DNA of 9,411 nucleotides from JAQBXX01 sp963925015 (lineage in GTDB: Bacteria > Pseudomonadota > Gammaproteobacteria > SURF-13), in NCBI GenBank assembly GCA_963925015.1, contig CAWUTX010000079.1:1-9411 (forward strand), written 5' to 3'. Shown in pieces: positions 1 to 5,688 of the stretch. Made by a program: the position numbers and the translations under genes. Numbering within the stretch: the first letter of the stretch is position 1; the number at the start of each line of letters is the position of its first letter. The notes below the pieces were generated by a model. The model worked only from the letters and a program-made list of their open reading frames with translations. It searched no databases and had not been told where the DNA came from.

Positions 1-348
1 ATCGTTTCCAATCCGCCCTACGTGAGGAGCGATGATCCGCATTTGAATGATTTACGCTTTGAACCGGAGGTTGCGCTGGTGGCGGGCGCGGACGGTTTGC
101 AGCATCTGCGCACTATTGCGATGCAGGCGCGCGAACATTTCACCCTCTCCCATCTGCGTCACCCTCTCCCTCCGGGAGAGGGCCGGGGTGAGGGAAGCGG
201 CTGGTTGCTGCTGGAGCATGGCTACGATCAAGGGCGTGAGATGATTCGGATGCTTTCTGCTCTCGGTTATACCTGCGTGCAGGATTTCGCTGACCTGGCT
301 GGCATTCCGCGCATGACGGTCGCGCAATGGGTGACGCCGCATGAATGA
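1..348 (+). CDS. prmC: PrmC (HemK), peptide chain release factor N5-glutamine methyltransferase, C-terminal part
   Basis: This is the C-terminal 115 residues; the gene begins outside the window. PrmC uses S-adenosylmethionine to methylate the glutamine of the GGQ motif in release factors 1 and 2 in the cytoplasm. The frame is open from base 1 and starts with IVSNPPY, the NPPY signature that binds the substrate glutamine. It continues with the family-typical DPHLNDLRFEPEVALVAGADG and GWLLLEHGYDQG blocks and ends TVAQWVTPHE. Between AREHF and GWLLLEHG there are about 19 residues where E. coli PrmC (from memory) has about 3. The extra stretch is low-complexity, rich in Pro, Gly and Glu, and is encoded by a palindromic repeat (see the repeat at 140-195). 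The stop overlaps the moeB start by 8 bp, so the two are probably one operon, as in pseudomonads. Identity is sure; whether the insertion affects activity is unknown. Confidence 0.95.
   Translation: MVSNPPYVRSDDPHLNDLRFEPEVALVAGADGLQHLRTIAMQAREHFTLSHLRHPLPPGEGRGEGSGWLLLEHGYDQGREMIRMLSALGYTCVQDFADLAGIPRMTVAQWVTPHE
140..195. repeat. Palindromic dispersed repeat inserted in frame within prmC
   Basis: Bases 162-170 (CCCTCTCCC) and 174-182 (GGGAGAGGG) form a perfect 9-bp stem with a 3-base loop, followed by a G-rich GGGGTGAGGG tail (185-194). A 12-base direct repeat, TCACCCTCTCCC, occurs at 140-151 and again at 159-170. The CCCTCTCCC/GGGAGAGGG hairpin with a GGGGTGAGGG flank is a type of dispersed intergenic repeat I recognise from many proteobacterial genomes. 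Here it lies inside a conserved gene and is translated as roughly HPLPPGEGRGEGS. Exact element borders cannot be fixed from one copy. Confidence 0.75.
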
Positions 349-1087
349 CGAACAACTGCAACGCTACAGCCGCCATATTTTGTTGCCTCAGGTTGGTCTG
401 GAAGGGCAGCAAAAATTGCTGAATGCGCGCACAATGATCATTGGCCTCGGCGGTCTCGGTTCACCGCTGGCGATGTATCTCGCCGCCGCAGGTGTCGGCC
501 ATTTAGTGATTGCCGATGACGACAGCGTGGATTTGTCCAATCTGCAACGCCAGATCATCCATCGCACAGAGGACATCGGCCGCGCAAAAACAGATTCCGC
601 GCGCGCAACATTGAGTGCGCTTAATCCGTCAGTAAAAGTCACCACCTACGATCATCGTTTGACGGAAGATGAATTGGCGGACGAAATTGCACTGGCCGAT
701 GTAGTGGCGGATGCGAGCGACAATTTCGCTACACGCTTTATGCTCAATGCAGTCTGCGTGAAAACCCAAAAACCATTGGTCTCCGGTGCGGCGATACGCA
801 TGGAGGGGCAGGTCGCGGTATTCGATCATCGTCGCGCCGACAGTCCCTGTTACCGCTGTCTTTACAAAGACGAAGATGGTGAGCAGGAAGGCTGCGCCCA
901 GTTGGGTGTGCTCGCCCCGCTGCCGGGCATCATCGGCAGCGTGCAGGCGGTGGAGGTCATCAAGCTGTTGTTGAATATCGGCGCGCCGTTCAGCGGGCGC
1001 CTGCTGTTGCTCGACGCCCTCTCCATGGAATGGCGCACGGTGGCGCTGCGTAAAGACCCCGCTTGTCCGGTGTGTGGCGTACCTTAG
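341..1087 (+). CDS. moeB: MoeB/ThiF/HesA-family adenylyltransferase, probable molybdopterin-synthase adenylyltransferase
   Basis: A 248-residue E1-like enzyme, about the length of E. coli MoeB. MoeB adenylates the C-terminal glycine of the sulfur carrier MoaD so that it can be thiocarboxylated for molybdopterin synthesis; the same fold in ThiF serves ThiS. Visible motifs are the N-terminal RYSRHILLPQVG block, the nucleotide loop GLGGLGS (35-41), NLQRQ (67-71) with the ATP-contacting arginine, K83, and the DASDN acidic site (D127). Two CxxC pairs form the zinc site (C170/C173 and C242/C245), and C185 lies in EGCAQLGVLAPLPGIIGS where the family cysteine sits. There is no rhodanese domain. The ATG lies within the last codons of prmC, so translation is probably coupled. 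MoeB versus ThiF cannot be settled without the partner carrier; the prmC-moeB order as in Pseudomonas favours moeB. Confidence 0.88.
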   Translation: MNDEQLQRYSRHILLPQVGLEGQQKLLNARTMIIGLGGLGSPLAMYLAAAGVGHLVIADDDSVDLSNLQRQIIHRTEDIGRAKTDSARATLSALNPSVKVTTYDHRLTEDELADEIALADVVADASDNFATRFMLNAVCVKTQKPLVSGAAIRMEGQVAVFDHRRADSPCYRCLYKDEDGEQEGCAQLGVLAPLPGIIGSVQAVEVIKLLLNIGAPFSGRLLLLDALSMEWRTVALRKDPACPVCGVP

Positions 1088-1111
1088 GAAAGCTCTTATT
1101 TATTCGAGAAA

Positions 1112-1200
1112 CGTCATTACCGAGAAAGCGGGAATCCAGCAACCCATTGAATTTACAGCACTGGATTCCGGGTCTACGCTTCGCTCCGCCCGGAATGACG
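1112..1200. repeat. Dispersed inverted-repeat element (CGTCATT...AATGACG type)
   Basis: The element is bounded by CGTCATT (1112-1118) and AATGACG (1194-1200), with an inner inverted pair GGAATCCAG (1131-1139) and CTGGATTCC (1161-1169). The left arm closely resembles the widespread CGTCATTCCCGCGAAAGCGGGAATCCAG repeat found between genes in many proteobacteria, with some substitutions. The right arm can fold on itself through CCGGG (1168-1172) and CCCGG (1189-1193). It fills most of the 209-bp gap between moeB and tldD. No T-run follows, so it is not a classical rho-independent terminator, though it could protect the mRNA 3' end. Confidence 0.8.
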
Positions 1201-1296
1201 ACACATCAGAGGTTCCTTAAGTAATCAGCGAAGTAGGCCGGAAAAAAGTACAATAGACCTTTAATTCTCGCCCATCCGGCTATATCTATTTAAATC

Positions 1297-2733
1297 ATGA
1301 ACACCCTCGACATTGCACGCCACGCCCTGCTGGCCCCCGGCGGGCTCGATGACAGAGAACTGTCACGCGTGCTGGATCAGCTCATGCAGCCCGGCATCGA
1401 CAGCGCCGAGCTTTATTTTCAGTTGAGCCGCTCCGAGTCGTGGATGCTGGAAGACGGCATCGTCAAGGACGGCAGTCACGACATCGAGCAGGGCGTCGGC
1501 GTGCGCGCGGTGAGCGGCGAGAAAACCGGCTTTGCCTATTCGGATGAAATCGTGTTGCCCGCACTGACGCAGGCAGCGCACGCCGCACGCGCCATTACGC
1601 AGAGCGGACAGCAGAAAAGTTTACAGGCATGGAGCAAGACGACGGGCCACGCTTTGTATATGCCGATGGACCCGGTCGCCACGCTTTCCGAAACGGAAAA
1701 AGTAACCCTGATGGAGGCGCTGGACAAAGAGGCGCGCAAACAGGATGCACGCGTGCAGCAAGTGATTGTAAGCCTCGCCGCCGAGCACGATGTAATACTG
1801 GTGGCGGGCAGCGACGGCACGCTCGCCGCCGATGTGCGTCCGCTGGTGCGGCTGAATGTGAGCGTGATTGTGGAGCAGGACGGCCGCCGCGAACAGGGCA
1901 GCGCGGGCGGCGGCGGGCGCGTCGGTTACCAGCATTTTCTCGAAGACGAACGCGGCCTCGGCTACGCGCGCGAGGCGGTACGCCAGGCGCTGGTGAATCT
2001 CGACGCCGTTGCGGCGCCTGCAGGCACCATGCAGGTGGTGCTCGGCCCCGGCTGGCCGGGCATTTTATTGCACGAGGCCATCGGCCACGGTCTGGAAGGC
2101 GACTTCAACCGCAAGGGCAGCTCCGCGTTCGCCGGGCGCATCGGCGAGCGCGTCGCTTCCGAGCAATGCACGGTGGTGGACGACGGCACGCTGGCGCACC
2201 GGCGCGGCTCGCTCAACGTGGACGATGAAGGCACGCCCACGCAGTGCACGGTGCTGATCGAAAACGGCATCCTCAAGGGCTACATTCAGGACAAGCTCAA
2301 CGCGGGCTTAATGGGCGTAGCGCCCACCGGAAACGGGCGACGCGAGTCGTACGCGCATCTGCCCATGCCGCGCATGACCAACACCTACATGCGCGCGGGA
2401 AAATATGCGCCGGAAGAAATCATCGCCTCGGTGGAGAAAGGTTTATACGCCGTCAACTTCGGCGGCGGGCAGGTGGACATCACCTCCGGAAAGTTCGTGT
2501 TCTCCGCGAGTGAGGCGTATCTGATCGAAAACGGCAAAATTACGCGCCCCGTGAAAGGCGCCACCCTCATCGGCAACGGCCCCGACGTGCTGACGCGCGT
2601 CTCCATGGTCGGCAATGATCTGCAACTCGACAGCGGTGTCGGCACCTGCGGCAAGGAAGGCCAGAGCGTACCGGTGGGCGTGGGCCAGCCGACGTTGCGC
2701 ATTGATGGGCTGACGGTGGGTGGCACCGGGTAG
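1297..2733 (+). CDS. tldD: TldD, zinc metalloprotease subunit (peptidase U62 family)
   Basis: A 478-residue protein, close to the 481 of E. coli TldD. TldD pairs with TldE (PmbA) as a cytoplasmic heterodimeric protease that degrades unfolded peptides and takes part in microcin B17 maturation and CcdA turnover. The catalytic zinc motif HEAIGH is at residues 259-264 (LLHEAIGHGLEGDF). The third metal ligand is probably C451 in the C-terminal GVGTCGKEGQSVPVGVGQP block, which is strongly conserved in TldD. The N-terminal part carries the ED(G)IVKDGSHDIEQGVGVR segment typical of the family. The start at 1297 gives the family-typical N-terminus (LLAPGGLDDRELSRVLDQ); no good ribosome-binding site precedes it. 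A TACAAT box (1249-1254) upstream could be a -10 element, but no convincing -35 was found. pmbA is not in the window, which is usual. Confidence 0.97.
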   Translation: MNTLDIARHALLAPGGLDDRELSRVLDQLMQPGIDSAELYFQLSRSESWMLEDGIVKDGSHDIEQGVGVRAVSGEKTGFAYSDEIVLPALTQAAHAARAITQSGQQKSLQAWSKTTGHALYMPMDPVATLSETEKVTLMEALDKEARKQDARVQQVIVSLAAEHDVILVAGSDGTLAADVRPLVRLNVSVIVEQDGRREQGSAGGGGRVGYQHFLEDERGLGYAREAVRQALVNLDAVAAPAGTMQVVLGPGWPGILLHEAIGHGLEGDFNRKGSSAFAGRIGERVASEQCTVVDDGTLAHRRGSLNVDDEGTPTQCTVLIENGILKGYIQDKLNAGLMGVAPTGNGRRESYAHLPMPRMTNTYMRAGKYAPEEIIASVEKGLYAVNFGGGQVDITSGKFVFSASEAYLIENGKITRPVKGATLIGNGPDVLTRVSMVGNDLQLDSGVGTCGKEGQSVPVGVGQPTLRIDGLTVGGTG

Positions 2734-2744
2734 GCGCGTTTGGA

Positions 2745-3647
2745 CTAGGCCACCAGCATTTCCAGCAGCGCCTTCTGCGCGTGCAGGCGATTTTCCGCTT
2801 CATCCCACACCACGCTCTGCGGGCCGTCGATCACGTCGGCGCTCACTTCTTCGCCGCGATGCGCGGGCAGGCAGTGCATGAACAGCGCGTCCGGTTTGGC
2901 GAGCGCCATGAGGCGCGCATTGACCTGATACTGCACGAAGTCACGCAGGCGTGTGGCCTGCTCCTGCTCCTGGCCCATGCTGGCCCACACGTCGGTGACC
3001 ACGAGATCGGCGCCGCGCGCTGCGTCTTGCGGCTTGCGTGTGAGCGTGGCATGTCCCGCAGAGGCCTTGAGCAATGCGCTGTCCGGGTCGTAACCAGGCG
3101 GTGTGGAGATGCGCAGTTCAAATTCAAACAGGCGCGCGGCCTCGATGTAAGAGTTGCACATGTTGTTGCCGTCGCCCACCCACGCCACGGTCTTGCCTTT
3201 AATGGCGCCGCGCTGCTCGATGTAGGTCTGCAAGTCGGCGAGCAACTGGCACGGATGATACTGGTCGGTGAGCGCGTTGATGACAGGCACCGTGGAGTGC
3301 GCTGCAAAACGCTCGAGTTTTTCGTGCTCAAAGGTGCGCACCACGATCACGTCCGACATGCGCGACAATACGCGCGCCGTGTCTTCCACCGGTTCACCGC
3401 GACCGAGCTGCGTGTCGCGCGGCGAAAGAAAGATCGCGCCGCCGCCGCACTGGATCATCGCGCTCTCGAACGATACCCGCGTACGCGTGGAGGATTTCTC
3501 GAACAGCATGGCGAGCACTTTATTCTTGAGCGGTTCGTGGCGCAGGCCTTCACGCCACATAGCCTTGAGTTCAATCGCGCGCGCAAGCAGCCGCCCGATT
3601 TCGACCGGCGTGAAATCGTCCAGGGTGAGAAAATGGCGCACGCTCAT
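2745..3647 (-). CDS. argF: Ornithine carbamoyltransferase, anabolic
   Basis: A 300-residue enzyme that condenses ornithine with carbamoyl phosphate to give citrulline in arginine synthesis, acting as a cytoplasmic trimer. All family motifs are present: the carbamoyl-phosphate loop STRTR (53-57) in FEKSSTRTRVSFE, HPCQ (131-134) in DQYHPCQLLADLQT, the ornithine-loop DVWASMGQE (219-227), and HCLP (258-261) with the catalytic cysteine. I chose the ATG at 3647 (MSVRHFLTLDD) rather than the in-frame ATG at 3677. It matches the usual N-terminus, has a GGAG ribosome-binding site 5 bases upstream, and leaves a 13-bp gap after argD instead of an overlap. It is the second gene of an argD-argF operon and converges with tldD, whose stop is 11 bp away. 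Confidence 0.97.
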   Translation of the reverse strand: MSVRHFLTLDDFTPVEIGRLLARAIELKAMWREGLRHEPLKNKVLAMLFEKSSTRTRVSFESAMIQCGGGAIFLSPRDTQLGRGEPVEDTARVLSRMSDVIVVRTFEHEKLERFAAHSTVPVINALTDQYHPCQLLADLQTYIEQRGAIKGKTVAWVGDGNNMCNSYIEAARLFEFELRISTPPGYDPDSALLKASAGHATLTRKPQDAARGADLVVTDVWASMGQEQEQATRLRDFVQYQVNARLMALAKPDALFMHCLPAHRGEEVSADVIDGPQSVVWDEAENRLHAQKALLEMLVA

Positions 3648-3660
3648 GGTAGCTCCGGGG

Positions 3661-4839
3661 TCAGGCGGCTTTTGCAAACGCGTTTACCAGCGCCGCTACC
3701 TCGCGCGCAATCTGGTCGGCCTCGGCGTCGCTGATGATGAGCGGCGGCAGCAGGCGGATCACGCGCTCGGCGGTGACGTTGATGAGCAGGCCTTGTGCCA
3801 GCGCGAGCTTGACCAGTGCCGTGCACGGCAGGTCGATCTCGATGCCGAGCATGAGGCCGTGGCTGCGAATGTCTACGATATGCGGATTGTCTGCGAGCAG
3901 GTGCGCGAGCGCCTGGTGCATGCGCGTGCTGAGCGCGTCCGCGCGCGCAGCGAGGTTTTCGTTTTCCATGGTGTCGATAACGGCGAGCGCCGCCGCGCAC
4001 ACCAGAGGATTGCCGCCAAAGGTGGTGGCATGGCTGCCGGGCTGAAACAGTTCCGCCGCCGCGCCGTGCGCGAGGCAGGCGCCGATGGGCACGCCGTTGC
4101 CGAGCGCCTTGGCGAGCGTCATCACGTCCGGCATGATGCCGCTGTGCTGAAACGCAAACCACTTTCCGGTGCGACACATCCCGGTCTGCACCTCGTCCAG
4201 CATCATGAGCCAGCCGTGCTCGTCGCACAGTTTGCGCACGCCAGCCAGGTAATCGTGATGCGGGATGTTGATGCCGCCCTCACCCTGCACCGGTTCCACC
4301 AGCACCGCCACGATGTTCGGATTTTTGCCCGCGGCGGCGGCGATGGCTGCGAGATCGTTGAACGGCACGCTTACGAAGCCCTGCACCTGCGGCTCGAAAC
4401 CCTGTTTTATTTTTGCGTTGCCGGTGGCGGCCAGCGTGGCGAGCGTGCGCCCGTGAAAACTGCACTCCATGACAATGATGGTCGGCAGTGCGATATTTTT
4501 GCGATGCCCGTGCAGGCGCGCGAGCTTGATCGCCGCCTCGTTGGCCTCCGCGCCGGAGTTGCAGAAAAATGCCTTGTCCATGCCGGAGACACGCACCAGC
4601 GCTGCACCCAACGCTTCTTGCTCGGCGATGTGAAACACATTAGTGACATGCAGCAGCTTGCTGGCCTGCGCACACAGCGCCTGCGTCACCGCCGGATGCG
4701 CATGACCCAGATTACACACGGCAATACCGGAAAAGGCGTCGAGATATTTGCGCCCTTCCGTATCCCACAGCCACGCGCCTTCGCCACGCTCGAACGTGAC
4801 CGGCAGACGGTTGTGCGTATTCATCAGGCAATGGTTCAT
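3661..4839 (-). CDS. argD: Acetylornithine aminotransferase (class III, PLP-dependent)
   Basis: A 392-residue aminotransferase that converts N-acetylglutamate semialdehyde to N2-acetylornithine with glutamate as donor; enzymes of this family often also serve as N-succinyldiaminopimelate aminotransferase in lysine synthesis. The phosphate-binding NSGAEANEAAIKLAR starts at residue 94. The cofactor-ring aspartate lies in LDEVQTGMCRTG (D215), the Schiff-base lysine is K244 in TLAKALGNG, and ATTFGGNPLVCAAA (271-284) is the second phosphate-contact region. The N-terminus NHCLMNTHNRLPVTFERGEG resembles the common MNTYxRLPVAFxxGEG of ArgD. The start at 4839 is preferred, but Met6 at 4824 is possible, and neither has a clear ribosome-binding site. 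It is followed after 13 bp by argF. A strong terminator ends only 17 bases upstream of the start codon (see findings). Confidence 0.96.
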   Translation of the reverse strand: MNHCLMNTHNRLPVTFERGEGAWLWDTEGRKYLDAFSGIAVCNLGHAHPAVTQALCAQASKLLHVTNVFHIAEQEALGAALVRVSGMDKAFFCNSGAEANEAAIKLARLHGHRKNIALPTIIVMECSFHGRTLATLAATGNAKIKQGFEPQVQGFVSVPFNDLAAIAAAAGKNPNIVAVLVEPVQGEGGINIPHHDYLAGVRKLCDEHGWLMMLDEVQTGMCRTGKWFAFQHSGIMPDVMTLAKALGNGVPIGACLAHGAAAELFQPGSHATTFGGNPLVCAAALAVIDTMENENLAARADALSTRMHQALAHLLADNPHIVDIRSHGLMLGIEIDLPCTALVKLALAQGLLINVTAERVIRLLPPLIISDAEADQIAREVAALVNAFAKAA

Positions 4840-4856
4840 GGTTTGTCGATAAAGCC

Positions 4857-4894
4857 AAAAAACAAAAAGGCAGCCCCACCTTGGTGGGGCTGCC
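4857..4894 (-). terminator. Rho-independent terminator of the PuuD-like gene, immediately upstream of argD
   Basis: GGCAGCCCCACC (4869-4880) and GGTGGGGCTGCC (4883-4894) form a perfect 12-bp stem with a 2-base loop. Read on the minus strand, the stem is followed by TTTTTGTTTTTT (4868 down to 4857). Orientation and T-tract mark it as a terminator for minus-strand transcription arriving from the membrane-protein gene at 4957-5460. On the plus strand no T-run follows the stem. It lies between that gene and argD, 17 bases from the argD ATG. Confidence 0.9.
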
Positions 4895-4956
4895 GTGACT
4901 GGAGATATTCTAGCGCCTATGGCGCGCGAGGGAAAGCCGTTTTGACGGCTACGGTA

Positions 4957-5460
4957 TCAGCCGAACAAGGCCATTCCGTGTGCGGAGGCGCCCATGAACA
5001 GCAGCATGGGAATCGACAGCGCGGTGTTGACGCGCGAGGTGAGGAACGCCACGCGGCGCGCCGTGGCTTTTTCCGCATCGGTCGCGGGTTTCAGACCCAG
5101 TACCTTTTTCTGGTTCGGCCAGATTACACCCCATACGAACAGCAGCATAATAGTACCGAGCCACGAGCCGATGCCGATGATCACGTCGTAGCCCTGTAAG
5201 GTAAAGGCCGACACAAAACTTGGGCCAAGTAGGGCCGCGCCTGCGATCCATGTGACCAGCGCCGCCCAGCGGAACCAGAACAGTGCGCGCGGCAATACGT
5301 ATTTGGCGATACCCGCGCCGCCCGGACCGCTATGGTCGGCATTGGCCGCTGCCATCGCGGGGGCCTGCACCAAGTTGAAATAATAGAGCAGGCCGATCCA
5401 GGTAATGCCCGCCAGAAAATGTATCCAGCGTGCGATGAGCGGTACCCATTCGTTTTCCAT
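4957..5460 (-). CDS. Four-helix membrane protein related to the urate oxidase (PuuD) N-terminal membrane domain
   Basis: A 167-residue hydrophobic protein with four likely transmembrane segments, at about residues 8-30, 62-82, 92-115 and 146-166. Recognisable conserved blocks are RWIHFLAGITWIGLLYYFNL (11-30), RALFWFRWAALVTW (58-71), VWGVIWPNQKKVLG (109-122) and SRVNTALSIPMLLFMGASAHG (142-162). Histidines H14 and H161 sit in helices and could bind heme; that is inference. The blocks match the membrane domain of PuuD-type urate oxidases, but the C-terminal cytochrome c domain of PuuD is absent, and no purine-degradation genes are nearby. Stand-alone copies are common in proteobacteria, sometimes mislabelled as NusG-like. 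I therefore do not claim urate oxidation. The start has a good AAGAGGA ribosome-binding site. A small hydrophobic ORF lies 38 bp upstream on the same strand, and a terminator follows. Confidence 0.75.
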   Translation of the reverse strand: MENEWVPLIARWIHFLAGITWIGLLYYFNLVQAPAMAAANADHSGPGGAGIAKYVLPRALFWFRWAALVTWIAGAALLGPSFVSAFTLQGYDVIIGIGSWLGTIMLLFVWGVIWPNQKKVLGLKPATDAEKATARRVAFLTSRVNTALSIPMLLFMGASAHGMALFG

Positions 5461-5498
5461 AATTTTATTCCTCTTGTTGGTGGGCGCTACAGTGAATG

Positions 5499-5591
5499 CT
5501 ATATGAGGGCATTGGCGATGACCGCCAGAATCACCGTCAGCACCAAGCCTGATATAATCGTTCCTGCAATCGAATCAAGCGGATTTTTCAT
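5499..5591 (-). CDS. Probable 30-aa hydrophobic small membrane protein
   Basis: A 30-codon ORF starts ATG at 5591 and ends TAG. Its product begins MKNPLDSIAG, continues with the hydrophobic run TIISGLVLTVILAVIA and ends NALI. That is one predicted transmembrane helix with a short charged N-terminal tail. A GAGGA ribosome-binding sequence lies 9 bases before the ATG (TGAGGATAAAAATGT then ATG). The ORF ends 38 bp before the PuuD-like gene on the same strand, suggesting one transcript. I do not recognise a family. Evidence that it is real: a start with ribosome-binding site, a clean hydrophobic pattern and operon position. Against: its small size, which allows chance occurrence. Confidence 0.55.
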   Translation of the reverse strand: MKNPLDSIAGTIISGLVLTVILAVIANALI

Positions 5592-5688
5592 ACATTTTTA
5601 TCCTCATAGGGTTGAGAACAACAGATGGGTAGAAGCTCAAAGAGTAAAGCAGCACGCCTGACAATGCAACAGACAAAGCCCCCAAGCC

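Noticed and set aside
2781..3734. A 317-codon open frame on the plus strand, antisense to argF
   Set aside because: It is a codon-bias shadow of argF; composition is Arg/His/Val-rich with no recognisable domain.
4936..4949. Small hairpin GCCGT/ACGGC just after the PuuD-like gene
   Set aside because: A 5-bp stem with no T-run; the much stronger terminator at 4857-4894 accounts for the 3' end.
3268..5199. A 643-codon open frame on the plus strand, antisense to argF and argD
   Set aside because: It lies opposite two well-identified enzymes, has no family-like motifs, is dominated by Arg, His and Ala, and arises from GC-rich codon use on the other strand.
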